64,000 bases of DNA from Lysinibacillus sphaericus OT4b.31. GTDB taxonomy: Bacteria > Bacillota > Bacilli > Bacillales_A > Planococcaceae. The notes beneath the pieces are model-generated. The model worked only from the letters and a program-made list of their open reading frames with translations. It was not told the DNA's origin and ran no database searches. This document shows, one piece after another, positions 9,727 through 19,731 of this stretch. The stretch's first letter is position 1. Every line of letters starts with the position of its first letter. The translations under genes and the position numbers were made by a program. The stretch covers positions 2,432,966-2,496,965 of the forward strand of contig NZ_KB933398.1 in the NCBI RefSeq assembly GCF_000392615.1, given 5' to 3'.

Positions 9727-11108
9727 TGAAATTAAAAGAATACTTTCTCAACCAATCATTACAAAGAAAATGGATGTTCACTTCTAGTGCCGTCATTTTT
9801 TTTAGCTATGCCATTATTTGTATTGTGGTGTATGTATCACTTCATACATGGTTATTAAATGATGAAGAAAGTAAAGTAAGGCGGACAAGCGATGACTTAG
9901 TGTCTTTTTTAGAGTCACAGGGTCCTAATATTTCGATTCAGCAAATTCAGCAAAACACGGGGCTACTAAACTCAATTGCGGATCGCAATCAATCCGTAAG
10001 ACTATTTAATATAGATGGAATTGAGATTTTGCGAATTAATGGTACTTCTCAAAAAGCACCGCTCACACCAATGCAAGAAATTATACAAATGACGGTTGAT
10101 AAAAAAGATGTCTTTGTTGCCAATGAACCCGTTCGCCTTGGTTTTTTTCAAGGCTATATTCAAGTCATTCACCCGCTAACGGGCTTTGAATCACTTATGC
10201 AATACTTGCTGACAGCAATGCTTATTGCGGGTGTTGGGGCGCTGCTATTATCTGGTTCAATCGGTTTTTATCTAGCGAATCATTTAATGAAACCACTTCA
10301 TGCACTACGCTCATCTATGAAGATGGTGATGGATAATGGGTTTAACGAACCTATACAACTGTCGTATACATCACATGATGAAATTGGTGATCTATTAAAA
10401 ATGTACAATGCGATGATGAATGAACTACAAATTTCATTTACACAGCAGCAACAATTTGTCGCAGATGCTTCACACGAATTACGTACGCCTATTCAAGCAA
10501 TTGAAGGGCATCTATCCCTGTTGAAAAGATGGGGCAAGGATGATCCAGTAATTTTAGCAGAATCCATCGATACCTCACTAACGGAAATTGCACGCATGCG
10601 TAAGATGATAGAAGAACTATTACAGCTTGCGCGACGTGAGGAAAAGGACGACATGAGTGAGGCGGATGCAATCGAAGTTTTACAAGGAGTCATTTCAGAA
10701 ATAGAACTGTTACATCCACAAGCTCGAATAACGCTGTCGAATAATGGTGAAATCGGTCGTTTATTTATAACTGAAAATGCACTTAGTCAAATTGTTCGTA
10801 ATATAATAGAGAATGCAATTCGTTATTGTGAAAAAATTCCTGAGGTCAATATTTCGATTTCCGCAGATGACAAAGAAGCGCATTTGCAAATAGCAGACAA
10901 TGGGATTGGTATAGAGGAAGAAAACCTTCCATTTATCTTTGATCGTTTTTATCGTATTGATGAGGCTAGAAATCGTCAAATCGGCGGTACTGGCTTAGGT
11001 TTAAGTATTTCAAAATTGTTACTTGAAAAATATAACGCCTCTATAGAAGTCAAGAGCGAGAAGAATGTTGGAACCGTTTTCTTTGTGAAAATACCGCTGA
11101 AATATTAA
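9723..11108 (+). CDS. Sensor histidine kinase (ArlS-like)
   Basis: The 461-residue membrane kinase has TM1 (about 17-40), an extracellular sensor loop of about 120 residues, TM2 (about 162-187), HAMP (about 188-240), a HisKA domain with [12 protein letters not shown] (phospho-His near 250), and an ATPase domain with the N box NIIENAIRY, the G boxes DNGIGI and [10 protein letters not shown], and the F box FIFDRFYR. It phosphorylates the regulator encoded just upstream, with which it overlaps by 4 nt. Length and layout fit ArlS of Firmicutes, linked in staphylococci to surface and autolysis genes; the stimulus here is unknown. No clear terminator follows before the odhA leader. Confidence 0.88.
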   Translation: MMKLKEYFLNQSLQRKWMFTSSAVIFFSYAIICIVVYVSLHTWLLNDEESKVRRTSDDLVSFLESQGPNISIQQIQQNTGLLNSIADRNQSVRLFNIDGIEILRINGTSQKAPLTPMQEIIQMTVDKKDVFVANEPVRLGFFQGYIQVIHPLTGFESLMQYLLTAMLIAGVGALLLSGSIGFYLANHLMKPLHALRSSMKMVMDNGFNEPIQLSYTSHDEIGDLLKMYNAMMNELQISFTQQQQFVADASHELRTPIQAIEGHLSLLKRWGKDDPVILAESIDTSLTEIARMRKMIEELLQLARREEKDDMSEADAIEVLQGVISEIELLHPQARITLSNNGEIGRLFITENALSQIVRNIIENAIRYCEKIPEVNISISADDKEAHLQIADNGIGIEEENLPFIFDRFYRIDEARNRQIGGTGLGLSISKLLLEKYNASIEVKSEKNVGTVFFVKIPLKY

Positions 11109-11340
11109 GAAAAGTACACGCTTTATTTCATAATTCTATTCTTTGGGAAAAAAATTGCTTAATTTGCTGAAAAGAGTTGTATTTTCTGTGAAGAGTAGTA
11201 AGATTGAGATGGAAAAAACGTTCATTAAATTATGGATAAGTAGTGTCAAACATCCTTTTAATGAGCGAAGAAATATTATATAATTAATTGTAATTTAATT
11301 AATGGAACTGCCGATAGGCAAAATTTGGAGGTCATTTTTC

Positions 11341-14163
11341 ATGTCGAACAACGTTACAACTGTAAGTTCTCCATGGTCAGCTTTCTCTGGTCCTAACCTA
11401 GGATATGTGATGGAGCAATACGACTTATTCTTACAGTCTCCTGAAGAAGTAGAACCGGAGTTAGTATCATTATTCCAACAATTTGGTGCACCAGTAGTAG
11501 CAGAGGGTGAAGGAGCTGTAGTAGGTAACTCAGCCGCTCCTGCAAGCGACTACAAAAAAGTATTAGCAGCTGTTAAATTAGCAGATACAATTCGTGCACA
11601 CGGTCATTTGGCAGCAGATATCTATCCACTAAAAAACCGAGCACTTCAAACAGCTCAAATTGAAGAAAGCGCGTTCAACTTAAGCTCAGCGGATTTAGCT
11701 GAAATTCCTGCTGCTGTCTTCTTCAAAGATGTGCCAGCAGGCGTGAAAAATGGTAAGAATGCTATCGATTACTTAAAATCTGTTTATACAGATAAAGTAG
11801 CATTTGAATACGGTCACGTAATGGCTACAGAAGAACGTGAGTGGATTCAAGCACAAATTGAATCTGGTTCTTTAAAACAAACATTAGCTTCTGATGAGAA
11901 AAAAGCGTTATTAGACCGTTTAACACGCGTTGAAAACTTTGAGAAATTTATTCATAAAACATTCGTTGGTCAAAAACGTTTCTCAGGTGAAGGTCTTGAT
12001 ACACAAATTATCCTTTTCGATGAAATTTTAAAAACAGCAGAAACAAGCAACGTCGAGAATGTGCGTATTGGTATGGCGCACCGTGGTCGTTTAAATGTAC
12101 TTACACATATTTTAAATAAACCATATGATATGATGTTCTCTGACTTTGCGCACGTTTCAAATGAATTATTTTTACCAGAACATGGTCGTCTTGAAATTAC
12201 AAAAGGTTGGACTGGCGACGTGAAATACCATATGGGTGCTTCATATAATCGTGAGTCTGGTATGAATGTAAAACTTGCTTATAACCCATCTCACTTAGAA
12301 GTTGGAAACCCAGTTGTTTTAGGTTCTACACGTGCAACTCAAGATGACACTTCTAAACCAGGGCAAGCTGTTCATAACCCAGGAAAAGGATTAGGAATCC
12401 TTGTGCATGGTGATGCTGCATTCCCAGGTCAAGGGATTGTTACAGAGGTGTTAAACTATGCGAAAACAGAAGGTTTCTCAACTGGCGGAACAATTCATAT
12501 CATTGCCAACAATATGATCGGATTCACTACGGAGTTACATGACTCTCGTTCGTCTGTCTATTCTTCTGACCCAGCAAAAGGTTACGAAGTACCTGTTGTG
12601 CACGTTAACGCAGATGTGCCGGAAGCGGTTGTACAAGTAGGACGTTTTGCAGCTAGCTACCGTCAAAAATTTGGGAAAGATATTATCGTCGATTTGATTG
12701 GTTACCGTCGTCATGGACATAATGAAACGGATGATCCAACAGTAACGAACCCAGAAGTATATAAACTAGTATCTAAACATGAAACTGTACGTGCTTTATA
12801 TGGTACTCAATTAGTTGCTGAAGGCGTTGTTTCTAATGATGACGTAACTGCACTTGATTCAGCTATCTATGCAGAAATGCAAGCCGCTTATGACCATGTG
12901 AAAGAAATGGCAGATAAAGATGAGCATACACATTTAGAAATGCCGGAAGAATTAAAAGTAGCATTCCCTCAAATCGAAACAGCTGTAGGTGCTGATCGAT
13001 TAGATAAAATTAACGAAGAGCTTTTAGTATTTGAGCAAGACTTCCAACCACAAAATAAACTTGGTAAAATTTTAGATAAACGTCGTGATGCTTTTGCATC
13101 TGCAAAAATCGACTGGGGCCATGCTGAAACTTTAGCATATGCTACAATTATTCAAGATGGCACACCTGTTCGTTTTACTGGGCAAGACGCACAACGTGGT
13201 ACGTTCTCACAACGTCACTTAGTGCTACATGACAAAAACAACGGTAATGTATTCACACCACTTCACCATATTTCAGGGGCAAGTGCATCATTTACAGTGC
13301 ACAACTCACCGCTTACTGAAGCTGGGGTAGTAGGATTTGAATATGGTTACAACTTAGAAAAAGGGAATGTATTATCAGTTTGGGAAGCACAATTTGGTGA
13401 CTTTGCGAACATGGCGCAAGTAATGTTTGACAACTTCATTTCAGGGGCACGCTCTAAATGGGGTCAAAAATCTGGTTTCGTTATTCTTTTACCTCACGGC
13501 TATGAAGGGCAAGGTCCTGAACACTCTTCAAGTCGTATGGAACGTTACTTACAAATGTCAGCTGAAAATAACTGGTTTGTAGCAAACTGCTCGAATGCAG
13601 GTAACTACTACCACTTATTACGCCGTCAAGCAGCAATGCTTGAAACAGAAGGAGTACGTCCACTTGTAGTCGTATCGCCAAAATCATTACTGCGTCACCC
13701 ATTAGCAGCAGCGAATGCTGAACAATTAGCAAATGGCTCATTCCAAGAAGTAATTGAGCAACCTGGTTTAGGTAATAAAACTAAATCTGTAGAACGTATT
13801 GTATTGGGTACTGGTAAAGTAATGATCGATTTAGCAGACCGCGTAAAAGATGGAGAAAGCTTCGATCACGTACACATTGTGCGTGTAGAACAACTTTACC
13901 CATTCCCAACAGCGCAAGTAGCTGATATTATAGCTAAGTATCCAAATGTAAAAGAGATTGCTTGGGTACAAGAAGAGCCTAAAAATCAAGGTGCTTGGAA
14001 TTACGCATTAGAAACATTATATGAACTTTCTGAAGGTAAAAAGCTTCGTTATGTAGGGCGTCCTGCAATGAGCTCGACTTCAGAAGGCGATGCAGATTCT
14101 CATAAAGCAGCTCAGGCAGCAATTATTGATGAAGCGGTTGCTGAATCAGTAAAAGTAAAATAA
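11341..14163 (+). CDS. odhA: 2-oxoglutarate dehydrogenase E1 component
   Basis: This 940-residue thiamine-diphosphate enzyme decarboxylates 2-oxoglutarate and transfers the succinyl group to the lipoyl arm of E2 in the TCA cycle. Family signatures are MAHRGRLNVLTHI, HGDAAFPGQGIV, the pyrophosphate/Mg site region with YRRHGHNETDDPTVTNP, and a C-terminal transketolase half with LPHGYEGQGPEHSSSR. The length matches Bacillus OdhA (about 940). The start is ATG 11341, with GGAGGT about 9 nt upstream; the longer frame from 11302 is leader. It is followed by odhB, with only a weak hairpin between. Confidence 0.97.
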   Translation: MSNNVTTVSSPWSAFSGPNLGYVMEQYDLFLQSPEEVEPELVSLFQQFGAPVVAEGEGAVVGNSAAPASDYKKVLAAVKLADTIRAHGHLAADIYPLKNRALQTAQIEESAFNLSSADLAEIPAAVFFKDVPAGVKNGKNAIDYLKSVYTDKVAFEYGHVMATEEREWIQAQIESGSLKQTLASDEKKALLDRLTRVENFEKFIHKTFVGQKRFSGEGLDTQIILFDEILKTAETSNVENVRIGMAHRGRLNVLTHILNKPYDMMFSDFAHVSNELFLPEHGRLEITKGWTGDVKYHMGASYNRESGMNVKLAYNPSHLEVGNPVVLGSTRATQDDTSKPGQAVHNPGKGLGILVHGDAAFPGQGIVTEVLNYAKTEGFSTGGTIHIIANNMIGFTTELHDSRSSVYSSDPAKGYEVPVVHVNADVPEAVVQVGRFAASYRQKFGKDIIVDLIGYRRHGHNETDDPTVTNPEVYKLVSKHETVRALYGTQLVAEGVVSNDDVTALDSAIYAEMQAAYDHVKEMADKDEHTHLEMPEELKVAFPQIETAVGADRLDKINEELLVFEQDFQPQNKLGKILDKRRDAFASAKIDWGHAETLAYATIIQDGTPVRFTGQDAQRGTFSQRHLVLHDKNNGNVFTPLHHISGASASFTVHNSPLTEAGVVGFEYGYNLEKGNVLSVWEAQFGDFANMAQVMFDNFISGARSKWGQKSGFVILLPHGYEGQGPEHSSSRMERYLQMSAENNWFVANCSNAGNYYHLLRRQAAMLETEGVRPLVVVSPKSLLRHPLAAANAEQLANGSFQEVIEQPGLGNKTKSVERIVLGTGKVMIDLADRVKDGESFDHVHIVRVEQLYPFPTAQVADIIAKYPNVKEIAWVQEEPKNQGAWNYALETLYELSEGKKLRYVGRPAMSSTSEGDADSHKAAQAAIIDEAVAESVKVK

Positions 14164-14186
14164 ACAGATAATGATCACTGAAAACG

Positions 14187-14216
14187 GGGCTATTTGCCTT
14201 AGGCGGTAGCCCTTTT
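14187..14216 (+). terminator. Weak intercistronic hairpin between odhA and odhB
   Basis: GGGCTA (14187-14192) and TAGCCC (14207-14212) frame a 14-nt loop and are followed by only TTTTA. It is too weak for a full stop, so partial termination or RNA processing that sets the E1:E2 ratio is possible. Confidence 0.45.
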
Positions 14217-14254
14217 ATGTGCATTATGCACGTTAATCAAAGGAGGAAATGAAA

Positions 14255-15487
14255 GTGGCTGAAATTAAAGTCCCTGAATTAGCAGAATCGATTACAGAAG
14301 GTAGTATCGCACAGTGGGTAAAAAAAGTGGGCGACCGCATTGAAAAAGGTGAATTCATCGTTGAACTTGAAACAGATAAAGTAAACGCTGAAATCATTTC
14401 AGAAGAAGCGGGTGTGTTAACACAAATTTTAGCTGAAGAAGGCGATACTGTTCTTGTAGGTCAAGTTATTGCAGTTGTAGAAGCTGGCGAAGGTGCAGCT
14501 CCTGCTCCAGCAGCTCCAGTAGCAGCAGCGACACCTGCAGCACCACAAGCAGCTCCTGCTCCGGTAGCAGCAGCTCCAGTTGTAGAAGAAACTTCTGGTG
14601 AGCGTGTAATCGCATCTCCAGCAGCTCGTAAACTTGCGCGTGAAAAAGGCATTGACCTTGCTGCAGTATCTCCAGTAGATCCACAAGGGCGTGTACGTGT
14701 ACAAGATGTTGCAGCTCATGGTACAGCACCAGTGGCAACACCACAAGCAGCTCCAGCAGCACCTAAAGCAGTAGCGGCTGTTGACGAATCACGAGTGACA
14801 GTTGAAAAAATGAGCCGTCGTCGTCAAACAATTGCAAAACGTTTACTTGAAGTTAAGCAATCAACTGCTATGTTAACAACATTTAACGAAGTAGACATGA
14901 CGAACGTTATGGCATTACGTTCTCGTAAAAAAGACCAATTCTTTGAATCAACAGGCTCTAAACTTGGATTCATGTCATTCTTTACAAAAGCTGTAGTGGC
15001 AGCTCTTAAAAAATACCCATATGTCAACGCACAAATTGTTGGTGATGAAATTCACTTAAACAACTTCTACGATATCGGTGTAGCTGTATCAACTGAAGAA
15101 GGTTTAGTAGTACCAGTTGTACGCGATGCTGACCGTAAAAACTTTGCTGAAATTGAAGATTCAATTGCAGACTTAGCGAAAAAAGCACGCGACAAAAAAT
15201 TAGGCTTAAGTGACCTATCTGGTGGTTCATTCACAATCACTAACGGTGGTGTATTCGGCTCATTAATGTCTACACCAATTATGAACGGTACACAAGCAGC
15301 TATCCTTGGCATGCATACGATTAAAAAACGCCCAGTTGAAGTTGATGGCGAAGTTGCAATCCGTCCAATGATGTACCTAGCATTATCTTATGACCACCGT
15401 ATTATTGATGGTAAAGATTCTGTAGGCTTCCTTAAAACTGTTAAAGAATTACTTGAAAATCCAGAAGATTTATTGTTAAATTCTTAA
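14255..15487 (+). CDS. odhB: Dihydrolipoyl succinyltransferase, E2 of 2-oxoglutarate dehydrogenase
   Basis: The 410-residue protein has an N-terminal lipoyl domain with the lipoylated Lys in [11 protein letters not shown], an Ala/Pro-rich swinging linker, an E1/E3-binding domain ([15 protein letters not shown]), a second Ala/Pro linker, and the acyltransferase domain with the catalytic YDHRIIDG motif. It forms the core of the complex that produces succinyl-CoA. The start is GTG 14255, because AGGAGG (14241-14246) is 8 nt away; the in-frame ATG at 14249 is only 2 nt from it, and family members begin (M)[11 protein letters not shown]. The E3 gene is not in the window. Confidence 0.96.
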   Translation: MAEIKVPELAESITEGSIAQWVKKVGDRIEKGEFIVELETDKVNAEIISEEAGVLTQILAEEGDTVLVGQVIAVVEAGEGAAPAPAAPVAAATPAAPQAAPAPVAAAPVVEETSGERVIASPAARKLAREKGIDLAAVSPVDPQGRVRVQDVAAHGTAPVATPQAAPAAPKAVAAVDESRVTVEKMSRRRQTIAKRLLEVKQSTAMLTTFNEVDMTNVMALRSRKKDQFFESTGSKLGFMSFFTKAVVAALKKYPYVNAQIVGDEIHLNNFYDIGVAVSTEEGLVVPVVRDADRKNFAEIEDSIADLAKKARDKKLGLSDLSGGSFTITNGGVFGSLMSTPIMNGTQAAILGMHTIKKRPVEVDGEVAIRPMMYLALSYDHRIIDGKDSVGFLKTVKELLENPEDLLLNS

Positions 15488-15498
15488 GAAAAGTAGTA

Positions 15499-15527
15499 AA
15501 CTCCTCCAAAGCTTTGGAGGAGTTTTT
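15499..15527 (+). terminator. Terminator of the odh operon
   Basis: AACTCCTCCAAAGCTTTGGAGGAGTT is a near-perfect palindrome followed by TTTTTT. Confidence 0.92.
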
Positions 15528-15642
15528 TCGTATTAGTAAATATGTGGTATTTGTTTTGGGAAAAACGGGATTTTTTAATAGAAAATTACTAAAAACCCAT
15601 ATTTAGAATTAAATCATTAGTCTGAAAAATGATAAAATTCGC

Positions 15643-15672
15643 TTGACGTATAGACTATTTTTATAGTAGTAT
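15643..15672 (+). promoter_or_regulatory. Promoter of the lysine-riboswitch transcript
   Basis: TTGACG (15643-15648) and TAGTAT (15667-15672) are spaced 18 bp and lie about 35 bp before the riboswitch. They resemble a vegetative sigma-A promoter. Confidence 0.55.
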
Positions 15673-15704
15673 CTAAATATCAATTAAATAAATAAACCTC
15701 ACGT

Positions 15705-15972
15705 TCTATTGTGAGGTAGAGGCGCGATATTTATTAGTTCATTGTTGAGTTTAAGCAAGCGAGGACGCAATGAAGAAGGAAATGTCGCCGAAGCATAAAA
15801 GGAGCTCGTACTTTTATGCTGGGTCTGCAGTGAATAAGTGCAGGACTGTCCTAGTAAATATAATTCCAGTTTACTAGGTTGTGCTATCTCGGAAACATGG
15901 AAATTATAGTGAGGATTTGGGCAACTGTTAATAAAAGGTACGACCTAAGTTCTGAACTTAGGTCGTTTTTTT
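15705..15972 (+). ncRNA. Lysine riboswitch (L box) with terminator platform
   Basis: The leader contains the conserved L-box blocks in order: GAGGTAGAGGCGCGA (15712-15726), GTCGCCGAAGC (about 15784-15794), GCTGGGTCTGCAGTGAATAA (15818-15837), GCAGGACTGTC and GCTATCTCGG (about 15883-15892). It is followed by a perfect terminator, CGACCTAAGT/ACTTAGGTCG plus seven T (15941-15972). When lysine binds, the terminator should form and shut off the operon. This directly predicts that the downstream ABC transporter moves lysine or a related basic amino acid. Confidence 0.93.
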
Positions 15973-16013
15973 GTACAGTTGTTTTATTTTTTTACAGAAA
16001 AGGGGAGTTTTGG

Positions 16014-16865
16014 ATGAAAAGAAAATGGTTGTTATTTATGTTCGCTGCAATGACTGCAATTGTATTAGCTGCATGTGGTGCTGGCGACAAAAAAGAAAAG
16101 ACGACTGGAGACGTTGGTACGGACGAAGAAGGTGGCGAATTCCGTGTAGGTATGGAGGCAGGCTATCCTCCATTTAACTGGACACAGCAAGGCGATGCAA
16201 ATGGTGCTGTGAAAATTGCTGATAATGCAGAGTATGCCGGCGGTTACGATGTACAAATGGCGAAAAAAATGGCTGAAGGTTTAGGGAAAGAATTAGTAAT
16301 TGTGAAACTTGAATGGGACGGTCTAGTGCCAGCATTACAATCAAATAAAATTGATGCCATTGTGGCTGGCATGTCTCCTACAAAGGAACGTAAGCAAACA
16401 ATTGACTTCACTGAGAATTACTACACATCAGATTTTGTTATGGTTATTAAAAAAGGTAGCAAGTTTGAAAATGCCAAATCAATCCAAGACTTTTCAGGTG
16501 CTAAAGTTACATCTCAATTAAACACTTCTAACTACAACGTAATCGATCAAATCAAAGGTGTTAACAAACAGACAGCAATGGAAAACTTCTCAGCAATGCG
16601 TGTTGCATTAGAGGCTGGTAAAATCGATGGCTATGTAGCTGAACGACCTGAAGGTATCTCAGCTGCAGCTGCAAATGAAAACTTTGCATTTGTGTCATTT
16701 GAAGAAGGCTTTGATACAGATATCTCAAATACGTCTATTGCGGTTGGTTTACGTAAAGAAGATGCTAATTTAGATAAAATCAATGAAATTCTAAAAGGCA
16801 TTTCAGATGATGATCGACAAAAGATTATGGAAGATGCAATTCTTCAACAACCAGCAGCACAATAA
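16014..16865 (+). CDS. Amino-acid ABC transporter substrate-binding lipoprotein (lysine type)
   Basis: The 283-residue protein has a lipoprotein signal with lipobox VLAAC (Cys21) and a type II periplasmic-binding fold: RVGMEAGYPPFNW, GGYDVQMAKKMAEGLGKELV, WDGLVPALQSNKIDAIVAGMSPTKER (read in parts), then DFTENYYTSDFVMVI. It should capture the amino acid outside the membrane for the permease/ATPase pair encoded next. The start is ATG 16014, with AAAGGGGAG about 6 nt upstream; the longer frame from 15879 is riboswitch. Substrate assignment to lysine rests on the riboswitch, not on the protein. Confidence 0.9.
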   Translation: MKRKWLLFMFAAMTAIVLAACGAGDKKEKTTGDVGTDEEGGEFRVGMEAGYPPFNWTQQGDANGAVKIADNAEYAGGYDVQMAKKMAEGLGKELVIVKLEWDGLVPALQSNKIDAIVAGMSPTKERKQTIDFTENYYTSDFVMVIKKGSKFENAKSIQDFSGAKVTSQLNTSNYNVIDQIKGVNKQTAMENFSAMRVALEAGKIDGYVAERPEGISAAAANENFAFVSFEEGFDTDISNTSIAVGLRKEDANLDKINEILKGISDDDRQKIMEDAILQQPAAQ

Positions 16866-16871
16866 CGTGGT

Positions 16872-16895
16872 TGCACGGGCAACTTAGCCCGTGCA
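16872..16895 (+). terminator. GC-rich hairpin between binding-protein and permease genes
   Basis: TGCACGGGC and GCCCGTGCA form a perfect 9-bp stem with a 6-nt loop and no T-run. This looks like a 3'-end-stabilising or partial-termination hairpin that lets the binding protein outnumber the membrane parts. Confidence 0.6.
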
Positions 16896-17058
16896 GTCTA
16901 TGACGATTTTTATTCGGTGAAGCCTCATTGAATAGTAGTAATGTCTTGGGTGAAAGTCACATAATTTGAAAGAAGCATGCTCAATTCAAATGTAAGACAT
17001 TTTAGGCCGAGACAAAATTGATATGAACAAGCAACAAGAAGTTGTTAGGAGGAGCATC

Positions 17059-17784
17059 ATGAGTTTTGAATGGATTATTTCTATTATAGAAAACAACTGG
17101 CAAATGTTTTTACGGGGTGCGTATTATACGTTACTTATTTCAACGATTAGTACAATTATTGGTGCATTCATCGGATTTTTCATTGGGATTATGCATACCA
17201 TTCCAACACGTAAAAAGGGCGTAAAGCATTACATTTTAAAGCTTTTTAACTTTATATTGACATGCTACGTTGAATTTTTCCGTGGTACACCAATGATTGT
17301 ACAAGCTATGGTGGTCTATTACGGATTAGACATTGCATTTGGTATTGATATGCACTTTATTACAGCTGGTATTTTAGTAGTTTCTCTAAATACAGGTGCA
17401 TACATGGCTGAAATCGTACGGGGTGGTATTGTTTCTATTGATAGAGGACAATATGAAGCAGCTTCTGCGATTGGTATGAATCATTTCCAAATTATGATGC
17501 ATGTTGTCTTACCACAAGTGGCCCGTAACATTTTACCTGCGACAGGTAATCAATTAATTATGAATATTAAAGATACAGCGGTATTAAATGTTATTGGTGT
17601 AACGGAATTATTTTTCCAAACAAAATCTGTTGCCGGCAATAATTTCCGTTATTTTGAATCGTTCTTCGTCGCATGTGTATTGTACTTTATCATGACATTT
17701 ACAGCATCACGTATTTTATTGTATGTAGAAAAAAGACTTGATGGCCCAGATGCCTATCAAAAAGAACAGAAAGAAACAGTATAG
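17059..17784 (+). CDS. Amino-acid ABC transporter permease (HisM/GlnP type)
   Basis: The 241-residue membrane protein has about five transmembrane segments and the cytoplasmic EAA loop (YEAASAIGMNHFQIMMHVVLP) that docks onto the ATPase. FFRGTPMIVQ is the typical start of this permease family. The start is ATG 17059 after AGGAGGAGC; the longer frame from 17023 is leader. It is the single permease of the operon, so it probably works as a homodimer. The 194-bp gap after the binding-protein gene holds the hairpin at 16872-16895. Confidence 0.93.
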   Translation: MSFEWIISIIENNWQMFLRGAYYTLLISTISTIIGAFIGFFIGIMHTIPTRKKGVKHYILKLFNFILTCYVEFFRGTPMIVQAMVVYYGLDIAFGIDMHFITAGILVVSLNTGAYMAEIVRGGIVSIDRGQYEAASAIGMNHFQIMMHVVLPQVARNILPATGNQLIMNIKDTAVLNVIGVTELFFQTKSVAGNNFRYFESFFVACVLYFIMTFTASRILLYVEKRLDGPDAYQKEQKETV

Positions 17785-17796
17785 GGGGACGCACAA

Positions 17797-18528
17797 ATGG
17801 CAGTCATTCAAATTGAACATTTAAGTAAATCATTTGGACGTAACCAAGTGTTAAAAGATGTAAATTTCCAGGTTGAAAAAGGAGAGGTTGTATGTTTAAT
17901 CGGTTCTTCAGGATCTGGTAAATCAACACTACTGCGCTGTATTAATTTATTAGAAATGCCAAGTGGTGGTCAAATAATTTTCAAGGGCGAAAATATTTTA
18001 GATGAAAAACATAATATTCAAGAATATCGTACGCATTTAGGAATGGTATTCCAGCAGTTTAACTTGTTTAATAATCATGATGTTCTAAAAAATTGTACAG
18101 TTGGTCAAATCAAAGTGTTAAAACGTTCGAAAGAGGAAGCTGAGAAAACGGCTTTAAAATACCTTGAAATCGTTGGTATGGCACAATACGTTAATGCGAA
18201 GCCTCGTCAGCTATCTGGTGGTCAAAAACAGCGTGTTGCCATAGCAAGGGCATTGTCGATGAATCCCGAAGTAATGCTTTTTGATGAACCAACGTCTGCC
18301 CTAGATCCTGAGATGGTCGGGGAAGTATTAAAAGTAATGCGTCAACTAGCTGATGCAGGGAACACGATGCTCATTGTTACACATGAAATGGAGTTTGCAA
18401 AAGAAGTCGCAGATCGTGTCGTATTTATGGATAAAGGTGTGATTGTAGAAGAGGGCTCACCATCCAAAGTGTTAGTAAATCCAGAGCATGAACGAACAAA
18501 AGAGTTTTTAAAACGAACTTTGAAATAA
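17797..18528 (+). CDS. Amino-acid ABC transporter ATP-binding protein
   Basis: The 243-residue ATPase has Walker [10 protein letters not shown], the Q-loop in [10 protein letters not shown], signature [15 protein letters not shown], Walker [14 protein letters not shown] and the H-loop in IVTHEM. It powers uptake through the permease encoded 12 nt upstream. It is the last gene of the riboswitch operon. GGGGGAC upstream of ATG 17797 serves as ribosome-binding site. Confidence 0.95.
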   Translation: MAVIQIEHLSKSFGRNQVLKDVNFQVEKGEVVCLIGSSGSGKSTLLRCINLLEMPSGGQIIFKGENILDEKHNIQEYRTHLGMVFQQFNLFNNHDVLKNCTVGQIKVLKRSKEEAEKTALKYLEIVGMAQYVNAKPRQLSGGQKQRVAIARALSMNPEVMLFDEPTSALDPEMVGEVLKVMRQLADAGNTMLIVTHEMEFAKEVADRVVFMDKGVIVEEGSPSKVLVNPEHERTKEFLKRTLK

Positions 18529-19036
18529 AAAAATGCCTCATCAGTTGCTTTGCAAAAGTGACTATATATACTAGTGCCGTCTTAGGACACGGTAAAATGA
18601 AAAGCGAGCCTGTTAAATTAGGCTCACATCAGACTATAAACAAACTCAAGAATAGAGTTTGTTTATAGTCTTTTTTACAATAGAAGCGTCTATATGGACA
18701 AGTTGCTGTTCGCTATGGGCCCGGGTATGGCTTCAATCACCACGCCGCTACACGCCTACGGGGCCTTTTGCGCCTGCGTTCAATCCACTAGTGTATGTCT
18801 ATAAATGATTAGGGGAATGGATAGAATGACGAAAAATAGTAAAGATGAACGCAATCCCAATTGCCATGACAAAGTCCAAAAATGGCAGACAATAGTTGCT
18901 CTTAGCGTACGACTGTCGTTAGTAAGAGCGATTTGCAACTGTTATTTCTGATAAAATTTCAAAAGGTATTCGGCATGATGACATACCAAATACCTTTTGT
19001 CGTCAATGTGAAGTGAGTCTGTTTAATCAGGCTCAC
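18529..19036. other. Non-coding stretch with several hairpins
   Basis: It contains GAGCCTG/AGGCTC (18606-18627), repeat copy A (next entry), a 41-codon frame ATG 18826 to 18951 after AGGGGA that I do not recognise and doubt, TTGCTCTTA/TAAGAGCGA (about 18896-18932), and a hairpin CAAAAGGTATT/AATACCTTTTG (18960-18999). A GAGTCTG/CAGGCTC hairpin near 19015-19037 resembles the one at 18606, so short inverted repeats recur here. No convincing gene is seen. Confidence 0.4.
18632..18803 (+). repeat. Dispersed repeat, copy A (partner at 36362-36513)
   Basis: Both copies begin with a stem of about 15 bp around CAAACTC...GAGTTTG followed by TTTTTT, continue with AATAGAAG and TCTATA, have a GC-rich variable middle, and end in CAATC-ACTAGTGTA-GTCTA. 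The two copies are 17.7 kb apart in unrelated contexts. No ORF is carried. This could be a non-autonomous repeat that also supplies a terminator. Confidence 0.6.
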
Positions 19037-19132
19037 TTATTTTCTGGAATTCCATTCTGAATATAAAACAAAGCAAATCACAAATGCAATTGCAATAATA
19101 AAAAACCATTGCGGTATACTACCAAAGCTCAT
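19037..19132 (-). CDS. 31-residue single-span membrane protein
   Basis: The minus strand from ATG 19132 encodes MSFGSIPQWFFIIAIAFVIC (first 20 residues) and ends EWNSRK. This is one hydrophobic helix flanked by Pro-Gln-Trp and a basic end. AGAGGTG is spaced about 7 nt from the ATG. The frame, the ribosome-binding site and a hairpin just downstream make it credible as a small membrane protein of unknown role. Confidence 0.5.
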   Translation of the reverse strand: MSFGSIPQWFFIIAIAFVICFVLYSEWNSRK

Positions 19133-19436
19133 GAACAAACACCTCTTGTTAGAATTGTATCAGGTTTGAAAGGACATGCAAACTGTCTTTACGGACAAAA
19201 TATCAACTTCTATGGTTTTTTTCTCCACAAAAGTACGAAAATCGTATAAAATAAAGTGAAACATAATTGATGGGGTATTTATCAGTTCTCCAGTGATTAT
19301 TCGTTGAACATCTGGTACTTCAGCTATCAGGTAGATGTCTCTACTTATACTTCGCTTTAAGTGAGACGCTGATCACTGTTTGTACACAATAAAAATAGAC
19401 GTTAGCCAAGTGCTAGTAAAGAGAGGTAAAGAGATT

Positions 19437-19634
19437 ATGTTACATTTAAAATGGAAAGATGCGCCAACACTACGCACAGTCACTTGTAAACATACAAATG
19501 CATCAAAATACTTAGTTTCAAACGTATTAACAGTTGGGAAAGAATATGAAGTGAAAAATGAAACAGAAGAATTCGTCTTCATTATCGACAATACTGGGAA
19601 TATTGGCGGCTACTATAAAGATTATTTTAGTTGA
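19437..19634 (+). CDS. DUF6501-like small protein
   Basis: The 65-residue protein (MLHLKWKDAPTLRTVTCKHT...) has the KYLVSNVLTVGKEYEVKNET and IIDNTGNIGGYYKDYF blocks that I associate with the conserved Bacillaceae family DUF6501. The function is unknown. The start is ATG 19437 after GAGAGGTAA; the frame open to 19380 lacks a ribosome-binding site. It is monocistronic with its own terminator. Confidence 0.75.
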   Translation: MLHLKWKDAPTLRTVTCKHTNASKYLVSNVLTVGKEYEVKNETEEFVFIIDNTGNIGGYYKDYFS

Positions 19635-19640
19635 GCCAAA

Positions 19641-19682
19641 AACAAGGGGTGTCTCAAATTTATTTTTGAGACACCCCCTTGT
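19641..19682. terminator. Strong terminator between convergent genes
   Basis: AACAAGGGGTGTCTCA and TGAGACACCCCCTTGTT form a stem of about 15 bp with an A/T-rich loop. Confidence 0.85.
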
Positions 19683-19731
19683 TGTGTTTATAACGAGTAA
19701 CACTTTTAGGATTATTACAGTACACTACTAT

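Noticed and set aside
9410..9796. 128-codon minus-strand frame across the regulator-kinase junction
   Set aside because: It is antisense to two clearly identified genes and has no supporting signals.
14429..14762. Several long minus-strand frames opposite the odhB linker
   Set aside because: They are shadows of the Ala/Pro-rich linker (repeated GCA/CCA codons) and have no ribosome-binding sites or protein-like composition.
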